Positions 33,601-46,038 of a DNA stretch of 64,000 nucleotides are shown here, in pieces. Under the pieces are notes generated by a model that saw nothing but the letters and a program-made list of their open reading frames with translations, was not told where the DNA came from and ran no database searches. The first letter of the stretch is position 1; the number at the start of each line of letters is the position of its first letter. This DNA is from Brachionus rotundiformis (Eukaryota > Rotifera > Eurotatoria > Ploima > Brachionidae): the NCBI GenBank assembly GCA_016802295.1, contig JAESIW010000137.1:2427944-2491943 (forward strand), given 5' to 3'. The position numbers were made by a program, and so were the translations under genes.

Positions 33601-34735
33601 TGGTTAGTTAAATTCTAAATCTAATTTAAAAATTTTATATTTTTAAAAAGGTAATGCCACTTCTCAAAGTAATCTTCACTGCTCCGGATAGAAATTCCCA
33701 TCACATATACATGACTCTAATAATAATTTTAATTCTTAGCGAAGACGATATTTTTAATAAAACCGTTCATACTATAGTAAAAAAACTTAGAAAAATTTTA
33801 ATTTTTGTAATTGATTTTTATGTTTTTAGCCGATAAAAAAACTAACATGGTATACGGAACGATCTCTATCCGAAATAAGCCTTGGTGGTCTGCTAATTTT
33901 AGTCTTAATACGAACAATTCAATTTAATATGACCAGAATGCGTGATAAATACTTGCACACAAATTGTCTAGCTGCTTTGGCAAATATGTCAAGCAAATTT
34001 CAAAATTTACATCCTTACGTTTGTCAACGCATAAACAGGTAATTTTTAACTAATATTAAAAAAATAAACTAAGTTTATTTGTTTCCAAAGTCTATTTAAC
34101 ATGTTGACCAGAAAACGAACAAAAATAATTACTCAAATAAATGAAGAGAACTCAAAAACTGATGAAAAAAATGAAAATAGCAATAAAGATTTGGTAAAAA
34201 TAAAAAGTATTTTAAGTTTATACAAATAATGATTTAAAGTTACAAGACTTGAGCATCATTGAAGAATTGATGAAAACGGTTTTGGAAATAATTAATTCTT
34301 GCCTTACTAATAACTTGCACCACAATTCGGACCTAATTTATTCTATTTTGTACCATAAGACAATTTATCTCCAATTTCGGGACCATCCAACTTTTCAGGA
34401 TCTAACACTTAACATTGATACAATCATAACACGTTTTTCGCTTGAAATAGAAAATGTAGAGGATAAAACGATTGAAAATTTGAGAGAATTGATCACAATG
34501 GGTGCCAAACAATTTTCAAGAGAGAGATTTAGAGTAAAAATAAACAAAATTAGAAAAGATAATTAATAGTATTTTTTTTTAGAAATTTCCAGAATTAAAA
34601 TTTAAATATGTGGAAGAAGATCAACCAGAAGAATTTTTTGTACCATACGTATGGTCATTGGTATACAAATACTCGAATTTGTATTGGATTGATCATTCCG
34701 TTGATCTATTCAATTCAGAAAAGAGTCAAAGCTAA
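30654..34735 (+). CDS. DYM: Dymeclin (Golgi-associated)
   Basis: Ten exons (30654..30793, 32016..32156, 32213..32647, 32830..32955, 33005..33602, 33651..33776, 33830..34038, 34091..34193, 34240..34533, 34583..34735) sum to 2325 nt, 774 residues. Dymeclin is a peripheral Golgi protein; human loss causes Dyggve-Melchior-Clausen dysplasia. The N-terminus MGAEFSS keeps Gly2, consistent with the myristoylation of the human protein. Strong anchors are ENDPFWNQLLSFT, THNALFII-like TSNALFIIRC, VASGLWSVMTLGLGS, RNSHHIYMTLIIILILSEDD, WYTERSLSEISLGGLLILV, MRDKYLHTNCLAALANMS, EIINSCLTNNLHHNSDLIY and FKYVEEDQPEEFFVPYVWSL. Intron 1 (30794..32015) contains a GH18 gene on the other strand. Confidence 0.97.
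30798..31916 (-). CDS. GH18 chitinase, single exon, nested in DYM intron 1
   Basis: 372 residues. GH18 enzymes hydrolyse chitin with substrate-assisted catalysis. The catalytic motif DGIDFDWE is intact at 132-139, with Glu139 as proton donor, so activity is expected. Other barrel strands are visible: KVILSLATN, FLDFINVMCYDY, KIVMGLNAGGHTF and LAGIFTWCLNWDD. An N-terminal hydrophobic segment (about residues 4-21) looks like a signal peptide, so secretion is likely. No chitin-binding or mucin-like domain follows, so it is a catalytic-domain-only enzyme. The stop codon lies 4 bp from DYM's exon 1 donor. Intronless nesting suggests insertion of a retrocopy, which is inference. Confidence 0.93.
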   Translation of the reverse strand: MKNKYILNIFYLLLSIDQIIGQKEFIFPCYYVYEPQNLKPESVPPDLCTHIILIGCVHEHSEETSPAIVQKPYNCSNVLRKITHLKKINPLLKVILSLATNATAMHHIVKNESKIDSFVMNALDLAVTYGYDGIDFDWEYPCNEDKFKFTLLLQKFRWQIQKKSLNLQLSAAIGAGINIIKDCFDLDGLSKFLDFINVMCYDYNTIYNTYTAYASPLYARPEETGYDALLNSNSTINYLIEQNVPRKKIVMGLNAGGHTFQLKDSHKNGFHAPVRGVGYSGGWSLYPQLCKLIQNGGTGIYDEMAEVYYAFYDDQWANTGDIRSAKAKAEYAKKLGLAGIFTWCLNWDDLDNACGHNIKFPIHWTIKENLLK

Positions 34736-35282
34736 TTACGCAAAAAATATGGCTTGATACATAGATTTTATCTTATTTTCAACAATTTTGTTCATATTGG
34801 TTTTTTTTATTTATTTTAAATAAATAATAATGATATTTATGAAATAAATTTACAACTAGATTTTTTTTAAAAATTGTTTTTAAACTTTCTACGAGCATGA
34901 TTTCACATTCAGCCCATAGTTTGGCTTGATATTAATTGATTTAGCATTGATAATAGAAAAATTAAAAATAGTAATTAAATATAGGACAATCAAATATGAT
35001 AAATTTATCAATTTAATTTAATTTAAAGTATTTAATCTCTTATTTGTGTTAATTTCATTAATTGGTCTAAGTCGGTATTTTAATTTGTTTATTAACTGAT
35101 AACAATTTAATATAAAATGAAAAAATTCAAACCTAATTAAATAAATATATATCTAAAAAATAATTAAGGTAAAAACTAGTTTATATTGCAATTTTAAAAA
35201 GTTTAATTCAAAATTTAGAAATTTAAAAATCATCAGAATAAAAATTTATTTTGAACCATTGAAATTGATTTTTGGTATTAAA
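34736..35282. other. Intergenic between DYM and LSM2
   Basis: 547 bp of AT-rich DNA; presumably the DYM 3' end and LSM2 promoter. Nothing else seen. Confidence 0.4.
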
Positions 35283-35730
35283 ATGGTAAAATTAATTAAA
35301 TTTCTAAAATAAACAAAATTTTATTGTCATTGTAATTTAAGCTATTTTATTCATTCTTCAAGTCCTTAGTAGGAAAAGAAGTTATTGTAGAATTAAAAAA
35401 TGATCTAAGGTTTGTCTAATATCCTTTATTCAAATAAAAATAATTTTTTTGTTAGTATTCATGGAACGCTGCATTCAGTTGACCAATATTTGAATATAAA
35501 ACTACTCGATATTAGCGTGACTGATCCGGAAAAATTTCCTCATATGGTGAAAGTTAATTTTTAAAATTTGGAAATCTCATTTTTAATTTTTTTAGCAATC
35601 TGTTAGAAACTGTTTTATAAGAGGAAGTGTGGTGAGGTATGTTCAATTACCAGCCGATGAAGTAGATACTCAATTGCTTCAAGATGCCGCAAGAAAAGAA
35701 GCTTTACAAAGCACTGCTAATAAACAATAA
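35283..35730 (+). CDS. LSM2: LSM2, U6 snRNA-associated Sm-like protein
   Basis: Four exons (35283..35285, 35342..35409, 35456..35546, 35596..35730) sum to 297 nt, 98 residues. LSM2 is a ring subunit of both the nuclear LSM2-8 complex on U6 snRNA and the cytoplasmic LSM1-7 decapping complex. The product is almost identical to the human protein: LFYSFFKSLVGKEVIVELKN, GTLHSVDQYLNIKL, FIRGSVVRYVQLPADEVDTQ and LLQDAARKEAL. The first coding exon holds only the ATG; the intron follows directly, which explains why no start codon adjoins the main frame. Confidence 0.95.
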
Positions 35731-35975
35731 AATAAATAATTACAACATCTTGATTTTATTTTAATATAAATAAATTTTTGTTCAAATAGAAATAAATTTC
35801 GTAAATCTTAAATTAAAAAAAATTGCTTTTTATTTTTTTGATTTATTTTAAAAGTAATAAATTTTTGCTGGGCTTTCTCTTGCATTCTAATCATTTGAAT
35901 CCTTTTTATGATGATGAAAAGTCAAAATAGTGTATAGAAATTTATAAAATATAAAATATGACATAATTTTATTTG

Positions 35976-38900
35976 ATGATTTGCTCTTTGTCTAAGTCAA
36001 CCAACTTAATTTCCAAATTGGTTCACAATACCAGCTTAAAACTACCAAAATATTACAAATATAGCCAATTTGTTCATTTTTCATCAAATTTGAGTCTTTA
36101 TTTGAAGCATGATGTAAGTTTAATATTTATTATAAAGTTAATAATGCTGTAACCATATACGTCTAGTCTCTTAGATTCTAAATGTTGCAAGAAAAATTTA
36201 TTAAAGCTATTTTTTTAGAATTGTAATTTTTCGAATAAGAAAATTTTTAATAAAATGTCCAAAAATCAGTCAATTAAGTAAATGAAAATTTGAGATAAAT
36301 TTTAAACTATAATGAATTTGTATTTAAGGTCTTTTTTCACAGCTAAAACAAATTTAAAAAAAGAAGACGAAATTAAGATTAATGAAGAAAAATCATCACC
36401 TGAACCTAAGGTGAAAAAAGAAGAAATTCTTGGCAAAACTCCCAAAACCGAGACTAATAAAAGACAACGTAAGTCTTCATCTGAATTAAAAAGTCTCTCA
36501 GCTTCGGCTAAAAAGTCGAAAAAAAACGAATCCGACGATGAAATTTTAATTGAAGATGAAAAGGAAAATAAAAAAAAATTTTTGGATGATTCTTCGGATT
36601 CGAAAAAAAATGGTAAAATTTTTCCAAGTTGTATTTGTTCTTGGAAAAAGCTAATTTTTACTTAAAGATAAAAGTGACGAAAATAGCGATTTCGAATCGC
36701 CGATTAAATCTAACAGATCATTGAATAAATCAAATGACTCCAAGAGGAAGTTAGTTATTGAGTCCAGTAGCGAAGATGAAAAAAAGTCAGATGATGAAGA
36801 ACCAAAAAAAATTGAAAAAACAAAAGGAAAAAAGGAAAAAGTAAAAAAAAACAGTGGAAAATCAAAAGTTCTAAAGTCAGATAGTGAAGACGAAGTTATG
36901 CAATTAAGTGAAGAGGAGGAAGATAAGAATAAAGAGCCCCCAAAAGAGATAATGAAGGAAAAAAAATCTTCTCCGAAAAAGAGTCAAACATTGAATTTTT
37001 TTAAAAAAGAAGAAAAAAAAACAAAAAAAGAAATTGAACAAGTTGAAGAAAAAGTGTTGAAAAAAGAGGATGAAACGATCGAAGTTAAAGAGATAAAAAA
37101 AGAGATTAAAGAGGAATCTAAAGAAGAAAAAAAAACTGAAACTAAGACATCACTATTTTTTAGTCTTAAAAAAGCTTCCGGAGCATCAAAAAGTTTATCT
37201 GATTATAATCCGGCTAAAGATGGCTATCATCCGATTAATGATGCTTTTTGGGCCAAGAATGAACCAGTTCCTTACAAAGCTTTGGCACAGACATTGTTTT
37301 GTATGGAAAAAACCTCAAAGCGTCTGGAATTGTTATCAATTGTGACTAATTACTTTCGATCTGTGCTTGCTCTATCACCCAAAGATTTAATTCCATCAAT
37401 GTATATACTAACAAATAAAGTATCACCTGACTACGAAGGTCTTGAGTTAGGTATTGGAGATACTGTTCTATTTAAATCTTTAGCTGAAGCTACTGGTTCA
37501 ACTCTTCAAAAGTTAAAAGCTGAATTTCATCAAAAAGGAGACATTGGTCTTGTGGCTGAAGTAATAGAATACTATTTTGAATATTCAAAATTAATTTTAT
37601 CATTAATTAAGGCTAATAGATGTAATCAAAAATTACTTTTTACACCGAAAAAATTAACAGTTAGTGCCGTCTTTAATAAATTACGAGATATAGCTGCCAT
37701 TACTGGAAACTCGGTATGTAAATTTAAATTTAATAAAAAATTTAAAATTTGACATTAAGTTGCAAACTCTTGTCTTCTTTTTCTTTATAAATAGTAAGAT
37801 AATTAATTTTTTCTTTAAAATTTAATAATAATCTGTAATTTTGGTCATATGAAGGTTTGTTTTGAATAAAGTTCAATCGAGTCTAAAGTATTAATTAATT
37901 ATAAAATAATTTCTGTTCATCAAGTTCCTGATAAAACGTCCTAGTCACTTTTTTTAAAAATAACTTAAAAGATATAGATTTAATATATTGTTTTATAAAA
38001 AACTTTTTTTTTAGTCTCAGAGCAAAAAAAGTGATCTAATTAAAAGTCTTTTGGTAAGTTGTGATGCAATTGAGGCCCGATATTTGATGAGATCTTTGGC
38101 TGGTAAGCTACGAAACGGGCTAGGTGAGCAGAGCATTTTGGTTTCTTTGGCACATGCGTGTACAATTACAGTACCTGGTTCTAAATCAGGTGAAGATATT
38201 ATAGTTGACAGATTTGAGAAAATGAGATCAAGTGATCAAAAAATTGAGGAAATGAAAAAAATACTTGAAAAATCAAATCAAATTGTGAAAAAAGCCTATT
38301 ACCAATGTCCCAATTATTCTTTAGTTATAAACGCAATTTTAGATCATGGATTAGATAATTTAGATAAGCATTGTAAGCTTACACCAGGTGTCCCTCTAAA
38401 GCCTATGTTGGCTTACCCGACCAAGGGAATACATGAAGTATTAAAAAGATTTGAAAATGTTGAATTTACATGTGAATACAAATATGATGGTGAAAGAGCT
38501 CAAGTAAAAAAGATTTAAGAATTTTTGGAACAATCTTCTTAATAACTTGTTGCTAGATTCATATCTTAGAAGATGGTAGTATTAAAATTTACAGCAGAAA
38601 CTCTGAAAACAACACTGGAAAATATCCGGACATAATAGAATTTTTACAAGAATTATTAAACTTAAAGAAGAATAAAAAAGTAGATTCAGAAAAAGAAGAA
38701 ATAATACTTGAAGAAAAAGTTACCTCAGCAATATTAGATGCAGAAGTGGTAGCTTATGATATAGAAAAAAAGACTATTCAGCCTTTCCAAGTTTTGAGTA
38801 CTAGAAAAAGGAAAGACGCAGCTAGCGAAGAAATAAAAGTCAAAGTTTGCATTTTTGCCTTTGACTTGATCTATTTAAATAATGAATCTTTAATTGACTT

Positions 38901-39755
38901 GCCATTCAGGAAACGTAGAGATAAATTGTATAAATACTTCCCTCTAGTTGAAGGTAAGTTAATGTTTGCTGAAAAAATGGACGCAAACGATGTAGAGGCG
39001 ATTCAAGAATTTCTCGATAAATCCATAAAAGGTTTTATTTGATTTAGAAAGAAATTAAAATTATATATAATTATTTTAGATGGATGTGAAGGGCTGATGA
39101 TCAAGACATTAGACGATGAAGCTCATTACGAAATTTCGAAAAGATCCCATAACTGGCTTAAGGTTGATTAATTTTATAATTTTTTTCCATTTAAAAAATT
39201 GAATATTAATTTCATTTTTTTTAGTTAAAAAAAGATTATCTGGAAGGAGTTGGTGATACATTGGATTTGGTTGTTATAGGAGGTTATCTTGGAACTGGAA
39301 AAAGAACCGGTTTATATGGTGGCTATTTATTGGCGTGTTATGATCCTGAAAATGAAGAATATCAGACGATATGTAAACTTGGAACCGGCTTAAAAGACAA
39401 TGATCTACAGGTTCAATTTGAAAGTCTAAGCAAAATCAAAATAGATAGACCAAAATCCTATTTCAGAGTAAATGATACCTTAGAACAACCTGATCATTGG
39501 TTCGAGCCAGAACAAGTGTGGGAAATTAAATGTGCTGATTTTTCCTTATCACCAGTTCACACAGCCGCTCTAGGAATTCTAGACAGAGGAAAGGGCATTA
39601 GCTTGAGATTTCCGAGATTTTTAAGACTAAGAGATGATAAGAAAGCAGAGGATGCTACCACGGCCGAGCAAGTTACCGAAATGTACAAAAATCAACAGCA
39701 AATGTTGAATATAACTGAAAAAGATAAAAATGAAGATGAAGAAGAAGATTATTGA
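35976..39755 (+). CDS. LIG1: DNA ligase I, with putative mitochondrial and nuclear start codons
   Basis: Exons: 35976..36113 (alternative 5' coding exon), 36219..36277 (nuclear ATG at 36255), 36329..36612, 36668..37560, 37612..37713, 38015..38503, 38557..39031, 39080..39162, 39225..39755. The short form has 959 residues and the long form 1017. LIG1 is the ATP-dependent replicative and excision-repair ligase. The catalytic Lys lies in CEYKYDGER (K590 of the short form). The RxDK-side segments IYSRNSENNTGKYPDII, FAFDLIYLN, EGLMIKTLD, KRSHNWLKLKKDYL and WEIKCADFSLSPVH are all present. The nuclear N-terminus NQSIKSFF is PIP-box-like for PCNA, though with Asn where Gln is usual. A long Lys/Glu/Ser-rich linker follows, as in other LIG1 proteins. 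The upstream exon reads as a mitochondrial presequence; see findings. Confidence 0.95.
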
Positions 39756-42700
39756 AATATTTAATTATGATTTTTTAAATTTATTTTTTTTTTTAAATTA
39801 AATATTGGTAATTAAATGGGTAAACTAATTTTTTTAAAGAAAAAATAATAGTTTTTTAAATAAAATATTAACCAAATATTTTAAGTGAATTTTTTTATTT
39901 CTTGATTTAATTGAATTGTATATAGAAGAATGGGTGGGGAAAAGAAAAACGGTAGATTTTAGATAAAAAAATTTTACTTACGAGTTCTGTTTCTCTTCTG
40001 TTCCTTTTTTTCTCTATAATAAGTCGAGTAAGGAGTAAAAAATGTAAATTTAGTTTTTTAATTAATATTAGATAATTCAAAGATTTTAGTTAAGCTTATT
40101 TATAAATCAAAATATTGATAAAAAATTTGTTATTTTTCATTTAACTTTTTTTCTTTTTTTGATTATTTAACTTAATGAAGATATTTTTTTTCATTTAATT
40201 TTCAAATTATTTTAAATTTATTTGATGATTAAATATTATGAAAAAATAATTTTATTTTAATTGAATTTTAGGAACAAATTTTCAAATTTGTATAAAAGTA
40301 AAATTCTGATTTTAGTTTTAAAGTTCTCTATCTAATTAATATTCTATAAGAATAAATCAGTAACAACCTTAATAAATAACTTAAATAAAAAAATATGATT
40401 TTTTGCTACCATTATATAATATTTTTCCACAGACCAGAAATAATATAATGTTCATTTATATTTAAATTAAGAATGATAAATATTAAAAGGAATTGTTAAC
40501 AAGAGCACGATTAATTTTGATCTTTTTTCCTTTAGATACTTTTTGTCTTAAACACACAAAATTTTTAATCAGTCAGTATTAACATATGTATAATTTTATT
40601 CTAAATATTGAAAATTATTTTATTTTAAAAGACTTGATCACTTTTTGGTAAAAAAAATCTAATCTGAATATTCCAATCATATATATTGTTGTCTAATATT
40701 TTTCTGACAATTAAAAGATAGCATTATTTTATGATGAAATATAATAAGTATAAAATTTTGAATCTAAATCTTGAAATCAAAGACGAATTTCTTAAATAAA
40801 ATCAAAAACTTGAACGCTTTAACAGCATTTAAAGAGATACCCCAGTTTAAAGTAAAGACAAAAAACAATCTGAATTATTCAATATTTTATAAAAGATCAA
40901 ATTCTAAATATCTGAAAAGGATTGAAATCTTATCGTCAACATTAATTTTTATTATAAACAAAAATTTACTTAATAGGTTACAAAATAAGATCCCAAATTT
41001 AAGCAAACTTATTAAAATATGAACCATTTATGTAAAAGTTTAGATTATTTCCTATTAAAAATATAAATTTGTTTTTCAAATTTGAAAAAATTTTAAATAA
41101 GAAAATAATTAATTTTTTATTTATCTTGACTAACTATATGATAATTGAGATTGTTAAAAATGAATTCTAGAAATCATTTTAAAAAAGATTGATCTAATTC
41201 GCATTAATTTTTATTCGTGTTTAGATTTCAATTTTCGTTATTTAATAACAAAATAATTGGCGCTAATTACCATAATCGAATTTTTTCCTATTATTTCAAA
41301 CTCAATTTTCCTATCTTTTTATTATCTAATTTTTAACAAATTTTTATTTAAAGATATTTATTTCAATTAAGTTTCAATCAAAACTGACAGTTTGTAAGAG
41401 CGCAAACCTACAAATGTTATGAGTTAGTAGAAGAAAATTTTCTAAGATATTAAGATCAATATCAAGTTTTATGTTCCAATTGGTAATTATTAACTGATAG
41501 GAGTAGTTTAATGCAGCCTTAAGTCCTGATAATGATTTTAGGCTAGAATTACCTATGATCCGCTGAGTGTAAAAAAATTAAATTAAATTAGCAAATTATT
41601 TAAATAGATTAACTTTTATTTCGAATAGAGAGCTTTTTAAGTACAAAAATTCAGAAAAAAACATAGCTTTATCTCTTTTTCATTGCAACCAAACACGATT
41701 ATCTTTTGGCTATTTATTTGTTTTGTTGATTATATTTTAAATAAAACTATTTCCAATCTTTATAATTATAATAGTTTTTTACTGTAATCAGTAAAATTTT
41801 TCGCATCTATTCTATATAATTGAAACTAATTAAGAAGTAGATTTTTTTATATATTTGTTTTGTTTCATGATTATAAATATTTATTTTAATTTATTTAAAG
41901 ATTATATGTGACTTTATCATGTTCAAGGTATATCGGATTGTTTTAAAAACGAGCAAATTGAAACTGTAAAATAAAATTGCACGATTATAAGGCCTAGTTA
42001 TTATTATTTTTAATTCAAAATAGGGAATAGAATAAGTTAATCTAGAGTTAATCATTTTATAAAAGCAACTTGGTTCATTTATTCAAATATCTTTAATCGA
42101 ATGAAATTTAATTCGATTATTTTTTAATTCCTTTTTGAATTTTTATTAGCATTGATTTATAAAAGCTTGATTAAAAATTATAATTTTTTTCAAATCAAAT
42201 TAGAATTTTTAATTCCATCAATATTTTACCAAGTTTCCTTAGTCTTAAAATTGCCATTGTTTGCTGATGAAAAACTTATCTTTCAATTTCAAATTTTTTC
42301 TATTTATCTAAGCTTTGTCGCCTAAATCTGTTAATACTTTATTTGCAGAATTTTTGATTTCTCAAAATTAGTAAAACTAAGTTTTAGTCAGTCTCTATTG
42401 AGATAAATTTCATAAAATTGCTCAATTAAATTGATTATAATTGTTAAACGTGAATATTAAGTCTGTTAATATTTATCTTTAGGCAATTTATTCAAATAAG
42501 CGTTAAAAACCTTAAGTCTCTGGCTGAAAATTTCACTCGAGATTTTGTTTTCATAAGCATAATTATATAGATTAATCTTTCCAGCCAAAATATTCACATT
42601 TTATCTATTTAGTTAATTTATTTAAGATATGAAAATTTTTTAATCGTTTTAAAATATTTTATTTTAAATTGTCAAAAAATAGATGCCTAATGATTATTTA

Positions 42701-44247
42701 TTGAGTAACTCATTTTTTTAAACTGCTTTGTAAAATTTGCTAAAATCAATACTTAAGAATAAATGGAATCCAATGCTAGTTTATAGCATTATTTTTCTAA
42801 GAATATTTATTGTTTATCTAATTCCGAAAACGAGTCTATTGATATCTTGAATTGGAGTTAAAAAAAATTTAAGATTATGAAACAATATCCAAAAGGAAAT
42901 TCTCAGAATGTTTGTTATCAAAGTTTTTATTGATAAATTGTTACAAATTGCTCATTATTAACCCTGATAAAAAGAAGAATAGTTTATGGTAAACAATTTT
43001 AAAATTCTGCTCGAGATTTTTAAGACCAATTTTTCAAATTTTCCAAACCTAAACTTATTTATACAAACTACAGTATTGTCTGATTATTGAGGAAAATTAA
43101 CTTTTGATTAATAGATTTTCAATATTTACTAAGATTCATAAATCAAAGCTACCAATTAATTTGCCATGATTCATTCAAATCATGTAGCACTCTTTTTAAT
43201 ATTCAAATCAAACACATGTTTCGACGAAACGAAACTAAACTGCAAAATCAATAATTCTATCATTTAGCAACACACTTTTATTCAATTAAATTAATTTTTT
43301 AAAAATCAGTTTTTTTTTATAAATTGATAAAAAATATGCAAATTTCTTTTAATCTTGGCATACAAGAGATTGCTTGGTGTCGATGATGTTAAATAAATTA
43401 AGATATTTGCTTTAATGGAACTTAATCGATTAGATTTTACTGACTGTTAAGCTTTAAAAAAACACAAGCCCAAAGCCTAAACATATGCTATCTTTATTGT
43501 TGCTTTATGTAACTAACAGACACAAATTAGATTTTTTTCTACTAACTAGCTTTGATTCATTTGACTATAAAATATGGTTTTTAGTATTTTTTCCTTTAAG
43601 TCTTTTTGGACTTATAATACAGATCTTAAGGTGTAGTATTTTATAACAGGCTTATTAAAGTTTTTTATTTTAAATCAAGCTAAATATTTTTGTTTGACTT
43701 AATTTATTCGCTGGATCGAAAGATATCTTATTTATAAGCATTCAATTTTACCTTGGAAATAAAATATAAAAACTGTCTAGGAGAGAAAAAAAATTTAATT
43801 AGAACCTCCCTCAATTGGAAATTTCTATTTGCTTTGAAGCTTTAAAAATTAACTCTGGCACCAAATTAATAGACTTTACATGAAAACATTGGTAGTTTAA
43901 ATATTAATTTGGATGAGAAGTCTTACACTGCGATGAATGGCACAGCAAATTAATTTTTTTTTTAGAACTTAAATTTCATCAACCTAACAATCAAATGCAT
44001 CGATGGAATCTCTAATAAACACTGTTTTCAGTTTATAGTATAAAAACCAGCAAATATTCGTCAAAAGTAAGATATTTGTATCACTTGTTAAATTGAGCTT
44101 GCCAGATAGGCTCAATTTAATATTTGCACCAGAAATTTAGTCTAAAATCATTATATATATTTTTTTGGGCTCTAAATTTAGACCTAAATATAAAAAAAAG
44201 TTTTTTTTGTATGAATTTAATTTTTAAAATAATTAAGAAAAGCGCAG
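39756..44247. other. 4.5-kb gene-poor region upstream of the nAChR pair
   Basis: Very AT-rich throughout. One 84-codon plus-strand frame (about 40771-41022) begins at TTG, has biased Lys/Asn/Ile content and no recognisable domain, and is not called. No repeat, RNA gene or mobile element recognised. By position it may hold regulatory DNA for the receptor genes. Confidence 0.4.
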
Positions 44248-46038
44248 ATGACGGATCTAAATTATTTAGTATTTTTTATTCTCATAATTGGATGTCAAGG
44301 TAATTAAATAAAAATTTTATTTAATTAAAAAAAACACCTAAAGAGCTTCATTTAAGCTGGTCATTACCAGCGCATGTTGTTGGAAAAACTTTTTCGAGAC
44401 TACGATCCAAGCGAGAGACCTGTTTTAGATGAAAATGAGTCACTAAATGTATCAGTAGGTTTAGCTATTCAACAGATAGTAGATGTTGATGAGAAAAAGC
44501 AAACTATAGTATTTAGTGGTTGGCTAGACATGACATGGACAGACTATAATCTTCGATGGAATCCGGTAGAATTTGGCAATATTTCCACAATTAGAATTCA
44601 ATCGTCTAAAGTCTGGATTCCTGGTATAATTAAAAAATGAATAAAAATTCCCTAATATAATAATATTTGATTGTTTTTTTAGATTTGATATTATATAATT
44701 CTGCTGATGATACATTTGATGTTACATCTAAAGTAAATGCTGTTTTGAGCTACACTGGAGAAGTTAGTTATTTACCGCCGGGAATGTTCAAAAGCACTTG
44801 TCCCATCAAAATAGATGATTTTCCTTTTGATGAACAAAGTTGTTCATTAAAATTTGGAAGCTGGACCTATGATGAAGCTACTGTTAATCTAAAAAATAAA
44901 AGTAACAGGGCTCAGCTGGACTCTTATATCAAAAACGGAGAATGGCTCCTAGAGGGTATCAGGTTTATCTTTAAAAAAAAAGTTTTTTACTTCATTTTTA
45001 TTTCAAAGATGTTACTTCCTACTCTGAGTCATTAAAATACGAATGTTGTCCAGAAAAGTATCCATTTGTTATGTTTGTGATTCATATTAGAAGACGAACA
45101 CTTTACTTTGTAATTAATTTAATATTTCCTTGTTTACTCATATCATTTATGAGCATTCTTGGATTTTGTTTGCCCCCGGATAGCGGTGAAAAAATTGGCT
45201 TAGAAATTACCACTTTGTTGTCCATAATGATGTTTTCTCAAATAATTACTGGTATTATACCAGAGAGTAGTTTGTCGGTTCCCAAAATGGGCCTCTATTT
45301 TGCTTCGGTAATGATTATAAGTGCACTGTCAATTATTGCCAATGTTTTTGTGCTGATTTTTCACCATAGAAATGTCAAAATACAACAGCCTATACCATAT
45401 TTGGTAAGATACTTGATTTAAATTGGTGAATAGAAAAATTGATTTAAAATGATAAATTTTTTCCATAGATTGATTTAGTTATTTGCAAATTTTTAGCAAA
45501 GGTCCTAAGAATGAAGAGGCCAGATGACGAAAAAGATAGTAAAAGTAAACAGTATAATGGAGTGAGTGATATGAATGATTTAAGTTCCAAAAGTCTACTT
45601 GCCAATGTGCTAGATATCAATGATGACTTTGGTATAACTGGTGGCAAAAAGTCAATGAATAGAAATTTAAATCGAGCTAATTTTAAACAGTTTAGTAACA
45701 GCAGTAATCATTATTTGACCAATAATCAGGTGAGCCTGAAACGAGATAACAGTAATTTGTCTGGAAGTGGTGCTGATATTTTTTATGAAAACAAGGGAGA
45801 TATTAATTCGGTGCGTAAAAATTTGAGTCACATTTTGAAAGAAATTCGCTTAATTACACAAAAACTTAAAGACGATGAAGAAGATGAAGCCAAGTCATTA
45901 AATTGGAAATTTGCCGCTATGGTAATAGATCGTTTATGCTTGACGGTTTTTAGCATTGCCACAGTTTTTTCGACTGTAGTTATCTTATTTACATCAAAAA
46001 ACATTTTCAAACCTTCAGATCCGCACCCAATATTTTAA
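44248..46038 (+). CDS. Nicotinic acetylcholine receptor alpha-type subunit, tandem copy 1
   Basis: Five exons (44248..44299, 44357..44623, 44683..44955, 45009..45403, 45469..46038) sum to 1557 nt, 518 residues. Cys-loop cation channel subunit: signal peptide (MTDLNYLVFFILIIGCQ), loop A WIPDLILYN, Cys-loop CPIKIDDFPFDEQSC, loop B GSWTYD, and vicinal cysteines in loop C (YECCPEKYP), which define an alpha-type, agonist-binding subunit. M1 carries INLIFPCLLISFMSILGF. M2 follows DSGEK, whose Glu is expected for cation selectivity; the 9' Leu is present. The intracellular loop contains SLLANVLDINDDFG, conserved in the tandem partner. M4 is near the C-terminus. Exons 3 and 4 equal the matching exons of copy 2 in length. 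Confidence 0.93.

Noticed and set aside
35825..35905. Minus-strand frame with a MIRMQEKAQQKF-like segment upstream of LIG1
   Set aside because: Short, low complexity downstream, no partner exon, and it overlaps the promoter-proximal region of LIG1.
40771..41022. 84-codon plus-strand frame in the 39.8-44.2 kb desert
   Set aside because: Starts at TTG, is dominated by Lys/Asn/Ile/Leu codons and has no recognisable motif; such frames are expected occasionally in AT-rich DNA.
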